Shown piece after piece: positions 33,348 to 41,264 of a stretch of DNA of 64,000 bases. Positions within the stretch are counted from its first letter, which is position 1. Every line of letters begins with the position of its first letter. The notes beneath the pieces are model-generated. The model did not search any database. It saw only the letters and a program-made list of their open reading frames with translations, and was not told the DNA's origin. Position numbers and translations under genes: made by a program. Source of the DNA: Desulfobacteraceae bacterium. GTDB lineage: Bacteria; Desulfobacterota; Desulfobacteria; Desulfobacterales; UBA5852. The stretch lies in contig JABZFP010000014.1 of the NCBI GenBank assembly GCA_014237395.1, forward strand, positions 1 through 64,000, in the 5' to 3' direction.

Positions 33348-34781
33348 TTATCCATGCAGCGGCCGGTCCGCGGCTTTCATGGCGGTTTCAGACATGATTT
33401 CGGCCAGGGTGGGGTGGGCGTGAATGGTCCCCACCAGATCTTCCACGGTAAGCCCCTTGTTGACCGCCAGGGTGCCCTCGGCAATCAACTCGGTGGCGTG
33501 GGGACCGATGATGTGGACGCCCAGTATCCGGCCGGTACCTGAATCGGATACAATCTTGGCCTGCCCGGCAAGCTCGCCGATCACCTGGGCTTTACCAAGG
33601 GTGCGGAAGAGCACCTCATCGGACCGTACGGCATGACCGCCGGCCTTGGCCTGGATTTCGGTAAGACCCACGGTGGCCACTTCGGGCGAGGTGAAGATGG
33701 CGCCGGGCACGGCCCGGTAATCCATCCGCCGGTCGGCACCGAGGGCATTATCCGCCGCTACCTGGGCTTCGGCCGCGGCCGAGTGGGCCAGCATGATGCG
33801 CGAAGGCCCCAATACATCGCCCACCGCGAAAACGGCTGGATCGGCGGTTCGCATATGGTCGTCGGTTTTCACCCAGCCCCGTTCATCCACTTCCACCCGG
33901 GTTTTTTCCAGACCAATGCCGTCGGTGTTGGGCGTGCGCCCCACCGCCATCAACACGGTGTCCACGAACATTTCAACAGGTTCTTTTTCTTTGGCGGTGG
34001 GCGCTTTGTTGAATGGGGACGCGCCGATAACGACCCGCAGGCCCTCCTGGGTCTCGCTGATGGTTTGGACGGTGCGATTCGTCATGAACCCGATGCGTCG
34101 TTTCTTCATTTCACGCTGCAGCACCTTGCTGCAGGCGGCGTCCACCGACGGCAGGGGCAGCAGGCGGTCCAGAGCTTCCACCACCGTGACCCGGGCTCCC
34201 AGGCTGCTGAAGAGATGGGCGAACTCACAGCCGATCACCCCGCCGCCCACAATCAGGAGGGACGGCGGCACCCGGTCTAACGCCAGGGCGTCGTTGCTCG
34301 ACAGGATGCGGCGCCCGTCCACCGCCAGACTTGGAAGATCCAGCGGACGCGACCCGGTGGCCAGGATCAGGCGATCCCACGCCACGGCCATGGCGGGACC
34401 ATCCGGCTGGGGTACTTCAATCACCCCTGTCTTCAAGATATGACCACTGCCCTGAATATAACGGATGCGATGGTGATCGAAGAGCTTGTGCAGGCCCTTG
34501 ATCTGATCGGCGATCACCTTTTCCTTGCGGGCCATCAGGTGGGCCATGTCCACGGCGACTTTGCCCGTCAGGGTAATCCCGAAATCCGCCGCCCGGTGGA
34601 AGCGTTCGAACAACTCGGCCGTGGTGATGAGGACCTTGGACGGAATGCAGCCCCAGTTGAGGCAGGTGCCGCCGGGATTCTCTTTCTCGATCAACGTGAC
34701 CGTTGCGCCCTGTTGCGCGGCACGCACGGCCGCCACGTAGCCGCCCGGTCCGGCGCCCATGACACAAATTTGGTGGGTCAT
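33348..34781 (-). CDS. lpd: Dihydrolipoamide dehydrogenase, probably glycine cleavage L-protein
   Basis: A 477-residue flavoprotein disulfide reductase. Motifs: GAGPGGYVAA, redox cysteines C40 and C45 in GGTCLNWGCIPSK, GGGVIGCEFAHLF for NAD, the second FAD motif FAVGDVLGPSRIMLAH, and the C-terminal HAHPTLAEIMSE. GAGGAG precedes ATG 34781; the frame runs on to 34829 without support. It is divergent from gcvT-H-PA-PB, so it probably reoxidises lipoyl-GcvH. The first E3 (9512-10933) is diverged and lies by the pyruvate dehydrogenase genes. Confidence 0.88.
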   Translation of the reverse strand: MTHQICVMGAGPGGYVAAVRAAQQGATVTLIEKENPGGTCLNWGCIPSKVLITTAELFERFHRAADFGITLTGKVAVDMAHLMARKEKVIADQIKGLHKLFDHHRIRYIQGSGHILKTGVIEVPQPDGPAMAVAWDRLILATGSRPLDLPSLAVDGRRILSSNDALALDRVPPSLLIVGGGVIGCEFAHLFSSLGARVTVVEALDRLLPLPSVDAACSKVLQREMKKRRIGFMTNRTVQTISETQEGLRVVIGASPFNKAPTAKEKEPVEMFVDTVLMAVGRTPNTDGIGLEKTRVEVDERGWVKTDDHMRTADPAVFAVGDVLGPSRIMLAHSAAAEAQVAADNALGADRRMDYRAVPGAIFTSPEVATVGLTEIQAKAGGHAVRSDEVLFRTLGKAQVIGELAGQAKIVSDSGTGRILGVHIIGPHATELIAEGTLAVNKGLTVEDLVGTIHAHPTLAEIMSETAMKAADRPLHG

Positions 34782-35251
34782 TCTGGTTCTCCTCGGTTGG
34801 TTGGAAATGATGGCCAGGCCGTGCCGCATCGTCTCGGGAGACGAATGGTCCGAACGCTATCAGGCTTCGACGCAGGGTCAACGCTATCAAATGGGGCGGC
34901 TTGTGCAATAAAAATTAATATTAGGCTAAAAATAAAAAATTTGTTGATTGTTACGGTAATATTTAATAACAAAATTTACGTATTCATCAATCTCTTGCAA
35001 TAAATACATGGTCTCCAATTCGACCGGCTGACGGTGACGGTCAATCCGCCGATCCCTTCCGCTTTCACGGGACCCCATCGGCGTAATAACGCGCATGGGC
35101 TCCCATCCGGCGATCGCCATCCTGCAGCCGGCACCGCCATCGATCCGGAACGCGCGCTCCCGGTCGATGATCGCCGATCTGCTTTATCCATCCGACCGCT
35201 GACCCTGGGCCGCGCATCATCATCCATTGCCGACAGGAGGCGTTATTGATC
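34782..35251. other. Divergent control region between lpd and gcvT
   Basis: 470 bases. A strongly AT-rich tract (about 34905-35010) contains the inverted repeat AAATTTGTT (34937-34945) / AACAAAATTT (34968-34977), a possible operator or promoter region. No glycine riboswitch core was recognised. The remainder to 35230 is GC-rich and featureless; AGGAGG for gcvT is at 35235-35240. Confidence 0.4.
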
Positions 35252-36523
35252 ATGGCACCTTTGACAACGCCATTGCATTCCTGGCATGCGCAGCAAGGGG
35301 CCCACATGGCCCTTTTCGGGGGCTATGACATGCCCCTGTGGTATGGGTCCGCCAAGGACGAGCACCTGGCCGTGCTGACCCATGCCGGCATTTTCGATAC
35401 CAGTCATATGGCGGCGGTCCTGGTGGACGGCCCCGCGGCCGAGGACCTTCTGCAATTTTGCTTCACCAACGATCTGGCAGCCTGCCTGGGGCCGGATAAA
35501 GCGCCGTTGAGGTCCGGTCGGGCGGTTTACGGCGCGTTTCTGACTGCTGAAGGGCACGTGCTCGACGACGCGATTGTCTTTATGCTCGCCGCGGAGGCGT
35601 ATCTGGTGGTGGTCAACGCCGGGATGGGTCAACGCGTCGCCGCACACCTCGACCGGCATCGAGAGCAGCACGATGTCCGGGTACACGATCTGTCCGGACA
35701 ATTCGGCAAGATGGATGTTCAGGGCCCCATGGCGGCCCACGTCATGCGTGACGTGCTGGCCGACCCGGACGCGGTGTTCGAGGCCATGCCCTATTTTGCA
35801 TTCAAAGGCGGTATCGGTGAAACGATGCCGTCCTGCGGACAAGTCCTTACCCGCGACGGGACGTCGCTGTTGCTGTCGCGAACGGGCTATACCGGCGAGT
35901 TCGGTTTCGAGATTTTTACGTCTGCGGATACGATCGTCGACGTCTGGGAGGCGGTTATGGCCGCCGGGGCGAATTATGGTGCGCTTCCCTGCGGGCTCGC
36001 CGCCCGGGATTCCCTGCGTGCCGGAGCCGTCTTGCCCCTGTCCCACCAGGATATCGGCGACTGGCCTTTCTGCAACCACCCGTGGCCCTTTGCCCTGCCC
36101 TACCAGTCCGGGACCGGCGATTTTTCCAAAACCTTTCTGGGGGACGCCGCTTTGAAGACGGACCGTGCGCCCCATACCTATCCCTTCATCGGAGAAAATC
36201 TGCGGAAGGTAACGCCACCGGCCGAGGTGCGGGATGCCACGGGCCGGGTTATCGGGAATGTGTTGACCTGCGTCACCGATATGGCGGTCGGATGGCACGG
36301 GGATCGTGTTTTGAGCATCGGCAGCCCCGATGCACCCGAGGGATTTACACCCGGCGGACTCTGCTGCGGGTTCGTGCGGGTGGCCGACCCACTGCCGCTG
36401 GATACGCGATTGCTGTTGAAAGACAAACGCCGCGGTATCGATGTCCGCATTGTGGCCGATATCCGGCCGGATCGCACCGCACGTAAACCGCTACCTATGA
36501 TGCTGCAACCAAAGGAGGCCTAA
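35252..36523 (+). CDS. gcvT: Aminomethyltransferase (glycine cleavage T-protein)
   Basis: A 423-residue folate-dependent enzyme that takes the aminomethyl group from GcvH to tetrahydrofolate, releasing ammonia. Family blocks: FGGYDMPLWYG, FDTSHMA, RTGYTGEFGFEIF and GLAARDSLRAGAVLPL, with the catalytic aspartate region in the latter and the C-terminal barrel afterwards. ATG 35252 is 11 bases after AGGAGG (35235-35240); TTG 35246 is 5 bases after it and could be used. It is longer than usual GcvT (about 360). First gene of gcvTHPAPB. Confidence 0.88.
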   Translation: MAPLTTPLHSWHAQQGAHMALFGGYDMPLWYGSAKDEHLAVLTHAGIFDTSHMAAVLVDGPAAEDLLQFCFTNDLAACLGPDKAPLRSGRAVYGAFLTAEGHVLDDAIVFMLAAEAYLVVVNAGMGQRVAAHLDRHREQHDVRVHDLSGQFGKMDVQGPMAAHVMRDVLADPDAVFEAMPYFAFKGGIGETMPSCGQVLTRDGTSLLLSRTGYTGEFGFEIFTSADTIVDVWEAVMAAGANYGALPCGLAARDSLRAGAVLPLSHQDIGDWPFCNHPWPFALPYQSGTGDFSKTFLGDAALKTDRAPHTYPFIGENLRKVTPPAEVRDATGRVIGNVLTCVTDMAVGWHGDRVLSIGSPDAPEGFTPGGLCCGFVRVADPLPLDTRLLLKDKRRGIDVRIVADIRPDRTARKPLPMMLQPKEA

Positions 36524-36526
36524 TCC

Positions 36527-36934
36527 ATGAAAGAGCTCAGCGAAGTTAACCTGCCCGAAGATATCCGCTACACCAAAGATCACGAGTGGGCGCGCAAAAA
36601 AGGCGAAACCTTCCAGATCGGCATCACCGATTTTGCCCAGGACCAACTGGGGGATATCGTTTTTGTCGAGCTACCGGAGCCGGGCGACCGTTTCGAGAGC
36701 GGCGAGGAATTTGGGACGGTGGAGTCGGTCAAGGCGGTGTCGGAACTGTTCATGCCCATGGGGGGTGAAGTCGCCGCCATCAACGAAGCGCTGGAAGATG
36801 CGCCCGAATTGGTCAACACGGCGCCCCACACCGAAGGCTGGATGCTTGAGCTTAAGGCCTCGGATTCGTCCGAATACGATCAGTTGATGGATCGGGCCGC
36901 CTACCTCGATATGCTGAAAGGACTCGAAGAATGA
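36527..36934 (+). CDS. gcvH: Glycine cleavage system H-protein
   Basis: A 135-residue lipoyl carrier. The lipoylated lysine is K69 in VESVKAVSEL, and DHEWAR plus GITDFAQDQLGDIVFVELP are classic GcvH segments. It shuttles the aminomethyl group between the P, T and L proteins. ATG 36527 follows AGGAGG and lies 3 bases after gcvT; its end overlaps the next start by 4 bases. Confidence 0.93.
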   Translation: MKELSEVNLPEDIRYTKDHEWARKKGETFQIGITDFAQDQLGDIVFVELPEPGDRFESGEEFGTVESVKAVSELFMPMGGEVAAINEALEDAPELVNTAPHTEGWMLELKASDSSEYDQLMDRAAYLDMLKGLEE

Positions 36935-38262
36935 GATATCTACCCCATACACCCAAGGACATCGCAACGATGCTTCAGGCGGTGGGGATGCCGGATCTGG
37001 ATGGACTCTTCAGCACGATTCCCGACGCTTGCAAACGAACGGACACGCTGGATATCCCGGAGCTGACCGAGTGGGAGCTCAACGACCACATGGCGGCGCT
37101 GGCCGGCCAGATGGTATCGTCGGCCGATTATAAGATGTTTGCCGGGGCCGGCAGCTATCAACACTACATACCGGAAGTGACCCGCTACCTGCTCAGCCGC
37201 TCGGAGTTTGTTACCGCTTACACCCCCTACCAGCCCGAAATCAGCCAGGGCACGCTGCAGGGCATCTTCGAATACCAGACCCTGATTTGCCGCCTGCTGG
37301 GCATGGATGTGGCCAACGCGTCCCTTTACGACGGAGCCATGGCCGTGGCCGAGGCCCTCCTGATGGCGATCCGCATCGGCCGCCGCAAGAAGACGGTGGC
37401 GGTCTCCAGCCTGGTGAACCCCTACTACCGCAAGGTGGTCGAAACCTATTTCGCCCCCACCGAATTCACCATCACCTGGCTGCCCTACCGCAAAGACGGC
37501 ACCACCGACCTTTCCGGGCTTGATCAAATCGAGGGACTGGCCGGCGTGGCCGTGCAGTCGCCCAATTTCTTCGGCTGTATCGAAGATTTGGAAGCGGCCG
37601 GCAAGGCCATTCACGCGCAGGATGCCATTTTTATCACCTGTTTCAGCGAACCCCTGGCTTACGGAGTCCTGAAAGCACCGGGCGCGCTGGATGCCGATAT
37701 CGTGTGCGGCGAAGGCCAGAGCCTGGGCATCCCCCAGTCGTTTGGTGGACCGGGGCTGGGTATTTTTGCCGCCAAACAGCAATATGTGCGCAATCTTCCC
37801 GGGCGCCTGGTGGGCCAGACGGTCGACGCGGACGGCAAGCGAGGCTTCGTGCTGACCCTGTCCACCCGGGAGCAGCACATCCGGCGCGAAAAAGCGACGT
37901 CGAATATCTGTTCCAACCAAAGCCTGTGCGCCATGGCGGCCGGCATGTACATGGCGGCTTTGGGCGGCACCGGTTTCCGTGAACTGGCGTCCCTGAATCA
38001 CGACAAGGCCGAATACCTCAAAGCCGCCCTGCAGGCCGCCGGCCTGGAGGTTCCGTTTGCGTCCGCCACGTTCAATGAGTTCGTGGTGAAGTTCCCGGAA
38101 GGCTTCGACCAGCGGTGGCAGGACCTTCTGCAGAAGAAGATTTTAGCCGGCATTCCGATGGTGTGCTACTATCCGGAGTTAGCCAACCATTATCTCCTCT
38201 GTGTGACCGAAACCCGAAGCAAAGACGACATGGATGCGCTCGTCAAGGAGGTGCAGTCATGA
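36931..38262 (+). CDS. gcvPA: Glycine dehydrogenase (decarboxylating) subunit 1
   Basis: A 443-residue N-terminal half of the split P-protein. It shows MRYLPHTPKDIATML, SYQHYIPEVTRYLLSRSEFVTAYTPYQPEISQG and GEGQSLGIPQSFGGPGLG. It lacks the PLP lysine, which is in subunit 2, as expected for the two-chain form. Overlaps gcvH and gcvPB by 4 bases on each side. Confidence 0.92.
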   Translation: MRYLPHTPKDIATMLQAVGMPDLDGLFSTIPDACKRTDTLDIPELTEWELNDHMAALAGQMVSSADYKMFAGAGSYQHYIPEVTRYLLSRSEFVTAYTPYQPEISQGTLQGIFEYQTLICRLLGMDVANASLYDGAMAVAEALLMAIRIGRRKKTVAVSSLVNPYYRKVVETYFAPTEFTITWLPYRKDGTTDLSGLDQIEGLAGVAVQSPNFFGCIEDLEAAGKAIHAQDAIFITCFSEPLAYGVLKAPGALDADIVCGEGQSLGIPQSFGGPGLGIFAAKQQYVRNLPGRLVGQTVDADGKRGFVLTLSTREQHIRREKATSNICSNQSLCAMAAGMYMAALGGTGFRELASLNHDKAEYLKAALQAAGLEVPFASATFNEFVVKFPEGFDQRWQDLLQKKILAGIPMVCYYPELANHYLLCVTETRSKDDMDALVKEVQS

Positions 38263-39713
38263 AAGAGACCGTCGGCACACGCGGACTGATATTGAACGAA
38301 CCGTTTCTCTGGGAACGCGGGGGCAAGGGGCGCACCGGCTATTCGCTGCCCCGCCGGGATGTGGCGGCCGCGGCCCTGCCGGAAAACCTGACGGGTGACG
38401 GTCCGGATTTCCCCGACCTGAGCGAAGTCGAAGTGGTGCGTCACTACACCCGCCTGTCCACCTGGAACTACGGGGTGGATTCCGGCATGTACCCGCTGGG
38501 CTCCTGCACCATGAAATACAATCCCAAAACCAACGAACGCCAGGCCGCCCTGACCGGTTTCAGCGGGGCGCACCCGTTGGTGCCGAGCGAATTGTGCCAG
38601 GGCGCCCTGCAGTTGATCTACGAACTGGAGCATTACCTGGCCCACGTGGCCGGGTTGGACGCGGTTTCGGTCCAGCCGTCGGCCGGGGCCCAGGGCGAAC
38701 TGGCCGGCATGCTGATCTTCGCGGCCTATCACCGGGACCGGGGCAAGCCGCGCTCCAAGATCCTGATCCCGGACACCGCCCACGGCACCAATCCGGCCAG
38801 CGCGGCCCTGTGCGGTTTCAAGGCCGTCCCGGTCGAGACCGGTCCGGACGGTGTGCTGCTGCCCGCGTCGGTGGAAGCCCTCATGGACGACGATACCGCC
38901 GGCATCATGGTGACCAATCCCAACACGCTGGGGCTTTTTGAAACGCACATCCAGGCGATTGCCGACATCATCCATGCCAAAGACGGACTGGTTTACGCGG
39001 ACGGCGCCAATATGAACGCCGTGATGGGGGTGGTGGATTTCGGCCGGGCCGGCGTGGACGTGTTGCACATCAATCTGCACAAGACGTTTTCGACCCCCCA
39101 TGGCGGCGGCGGCCCGGGTTCGGGTCCGGTGTGTGTCTGTAAACGTCTGGAGCCCTTCCTGCCGGCGCCCCGGGTCGTTAAAACGGAGGCGGGTTATGCC
39201 CTCTCGGAAGACTTCCCCAAGAGCATCGGCAAGCTGCATGCGTTCTACGGCAACTTCGGCATCATGGTGCGGGCTTACAGCTATATGCTTTCCATGGGAC
39301 CGAAGCTCAAAGACGTCAGCCAGCATGCGGTGCTGAATGCCAACTACATCAAAGAGAAACTGAAAGACGTTTACCATCTGCCCTTCGACAGGCCGTGCAT
39401 GCACGAGTGCGTCTTTACCGACAAGTTCCTGGAGGCCCGGGGGGTCACCACCCTGGATGTGGCCAAGCGCCTGATCGATTATGGCTTTCATCCGCCCACG
39501 ATCTACTTTCCCCTGGTGGTCCACGGGGCCATCATGATCGAACCGACGGAATCGGAGTCCCTGGAAAATATCGATCAGTTCATTGCCACCATGCGCCGGA
39601 TCGCGCAGGAAGCCGAAGAGGATCCGACCTTGCTCAAGGAGGCGCCCCAGAATCCCAAGGTGCGGCGCATGGACGAAACCACGGCCGCCCGCAAACCATG
39701 CCTGCGGGGATAG
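38259..39713 (+). CDS. gcvPB: Glycine dehydrogenase (decarboxylating) subunit 2
   Basis: A 484-residue PLP-binding half of the P-protein that decarboxylates glycine. Blocks: GSCTMKYNPK, IPDTAHGTNPASA, YADGANMNAVMG and HINLHKTFSTPHGGGGPG, with the Schiff-base lysine in HKTF. ATG 38259 overlaps the gcvPA stop and follows AAGGAGG; an upstream extension to 38115 lies inside gcvPA and is not used. Confidence 0.93.
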   Translation: MKETVGTRGLILNEPFLWERGGKGRTGYSLPRRDVAAAALPENLTGDGPDFPDLSEVEVVRHYTRLSTWNYGVDSGMYPLGSCTMKYNPKTNERQAALTGFSGAHPLVPSELCQGALQLIYELEHYLAHVAGLDAVSVQPSAGAQGELAGMLIFAAYHRDRGKPRSKILIPDTAHGTNPASAALCGFKAVPVETGPDGVLLPASVEALMDDDTAGIMVTNPNTLGLFETHIQAIADIIHAKDGLVYADGANMNAVMGVVDFGRAGVDVLHINLHKTFSTPHGGGGPGSGPVCVCKRLEPFLPAPRVVKTEAGYALSEDFPKSIGKLHAFYGNFGIMVRAYSYMLSMGPKLKDVSQHAVLNANYIKEKLKDVYHLPFDRPCMHECVFTDKFLEARGVTTLDVAKRLIDYGFHPPTIYFPLVVHGAIMIEPTESESLENIDQFIATMRRIAQEAEEDPTLLKEAPQNPKVRRMDETTAARKPCLRG

Positions 39714-39806
39714 ATGGCGGACAGCGTTGTCTTTCTACCCTGAGAGAAAAGGTCGGCATGGCACTTATGGTGGTGGAGCTTTCATGCCGAACAGGGAGGC
39801 GCTGTG

Positions 39807-40625
39807 ATGGCGTTCTGCAACCTGGCGGACGGTCAAGGCCTCTATTACGAAGCGTTCGGTGAAGATAACGGCCAACCGGCCATTATCTTCCTGAACGGGA
39901 CGGCCCAGACCACGACCAACTGGCGGCCGCTGGCGCTCCAGTTTAAAACGTATCGTCACGTGGTCGTCTACGACGCCCGCTGCCAGGGGCGCAGTGGTTG
40001 CGATGCCGGCGCTTTGACGCTGGCCCAACACGCGTGCGATCTGGTTCAGCTGCTCGACCACCTTGAAATTGAGCATTGCGGACTGGTGGGGCTAAGCCAT
40101 GGCGCCCGTATCGGTCTGGCCGCCGCCGGCAGAATGGAAAACCGCATCACCGGGCTGGTGCTGCTCAGTATCGGACTGTTATCTTCGGCGCGCATGGCGC
40201 GGGCCGTTTCCGCCTGGCGCGACGCCTTGTCCTCCGGAGGACTGGAGGCGCTCATGCATGCCATGATACCGCTGGTTTTCGGGGAACGGTTTCTCAGGGA
40301 GCACCATGCCATCATGGCGAAAATTGCCGAGGCGTTGGTCCAACGTAACGATGAAGCGAAGATGGCGCGGTTGCTGTCGGCGTTTGACGGCACCCCTTCC
40401 ATCGAATCGATTCTGCCCGTCCATAACTTGCCCGTGCTGGTCATGACCGGGGAGGACGACCCCCTGGTTCCCGCTAACGAGGGACAGGCCCTGGCGCGGC
40501 GATTGGAGGGCGACCATCTCCTGCTCCCCGGCATCGGCCATTCCATCCCGGCCGAAGCCCCGGAACGGCTGGTTCAGGAAATCGAAACATTCTTTAAGCT
40601 CAAACCGGATAACGTTGCATCATGA
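39807..40625 (+). CDS. Alpha/beta hydrolase
   Basis: A 272-residue cytosolic alpha/beta hydrolase. It has an oxyanion-hole-type LNGTAQTTTNW segment, the GLSHGA nucleophile elbow (serine flanked by histidine), the TGEDDPLVP acidic residue and the GIGHSIP histidine. The substrate is unknown. ATG 39807 is 7 bases after GGGAGG; GTG 39804 is the alternative. It lies 93 bases after gcvPB and overlaps the regulator gene by 4 bases, so hydrolase and regulator are co-translated. Confidence 0.8.
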   Translation: MAFCNLADGQGLYYEAFGEDNGQPAIIFLNGTAQTTTNWRPLALQFKTYRHVVVYDARCQGRSGCDAGALTLAQHACDLVQLLDHLEIEHCGLVGLSHGARIGLAAAGRMENRITGLVLLSIGLLSSARMARAVSAWRDALSSGGLEALMHAMIPLVFGERFLREHHAIMAKIAEALVQRNDEAKMARLLSAFDGTPSIESILPVHNLPVLVMTGEDDPLVPANEGQALARRLEGDHLLLPGIGHSIPAEAPERLVQEIETFFKLKPDNVAS

Positions 40626-41065
40626 AGATTGACGATACCACGATTGCCATCATCAAACATCTCCGCAACGGACGCAAGTCCTTCAAGCAGATTGCGGAAA
40701 GCCTCAATCTGGCGGAGAACACGGTACGCTCCCGCGTGCGCCAGCTCACCGACCAGGGCGTGCTTGAGATCGCCGGCCTGGTGGACCCGGAATCCATCCC
40801 CAGTCACCAACCGGTCATCATCGGCGTCAAACTGAAAACCACCGACATGTTCAACAAGGGCGAGGAATTCAGCCACCTCAAAGGGGTCGTGTCGGTGAGT
40901 GTCGTGACCGGACGCTATGACCTGATTTTGGTAGTCTTGTTTAAAGAGGATTACGGACTGGAAGAATTCTATACCGAAGAAGTCGTCAAGATCGAGGATG
41001 TGCAGTCCCTTGAGACGTTTGTGATTTGCAAGGGGTACAACCTCAAAGTCCCCTACATCCTATAG
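40622..41065 (+). CDS. Lrp/AsnC family transcriptional regulator
   Basis: A 147-residue regulator. An N-terminal helix-turn-helix (about 5-50, KSFKQIAESLNLAENTVRSRV) is followed by an Asn/Lrp effector-binding beta-alpha-beta domain (about 66-147) with the VVTGRYDLILVVLFK strand pair. Such proteins sense amino acids. Located right after the glycine cleavage genes and a co-translated hydrolase, it may respond to glycine, serine or a related compound. The stop codon TAG is formed by the junction with MITE-like element C. Confidence 0.85.
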   Translation: MKIDDTTIAIIKHLRNGRKSFKQIAESLNLAENTVRSRVRQLTDQGVLEIAGLVDPESIPSHQPVIIGVKLKTTDMFNKGEEFSHLKGVVSVSVVTGRYDLILVVLFKEDYGLEEFYTEEVVKIEDVQSLETFVICKGYNLKVPYIL

Positions 41066-41206
41066 ACGCTGCCTCAAAAAAGTCTTTTGGCCCAATCTCC
41101 GTGTTGGGCAACGATTTCAAGTCCTCGAAATACGATCGTATTCCTCCGGCTTAAAATCGTCGCCCGCCTTGATCTTGAACCAGAATCCAATTTTTGAGAT
41201 AGCGTC
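41065..41206 (+). mobile_element. MITE-like element C
   Basis: 142 bp with terminal inverted repeats GACGCTGCCTCAAAAA and TTTTTGAGATAGCGTC. The centre is a near-perfect long palindrome around ATACGATCGTAT, with GGGCAACGATTT matched by AAAATCGTCGCCC. It is flanked by TA on both sides (41063-41064, 41207-41208), as for mariner/IS630-type insertion. No coding capacity. Confidence 0.65.
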
Positions 41207-41264
41207 TAAAGAATGTGTTAAGATTCCGTCGCAATGCACTATTCTGAAAAAATAAAATTGGAGC

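Noticed and set aside
34782..35251. Possible glycine riboswitch upstream of gcvT
   Set aside because: The conserved glycine aptamer core was not recognisable; only an AT-rich inverted repeat is present.
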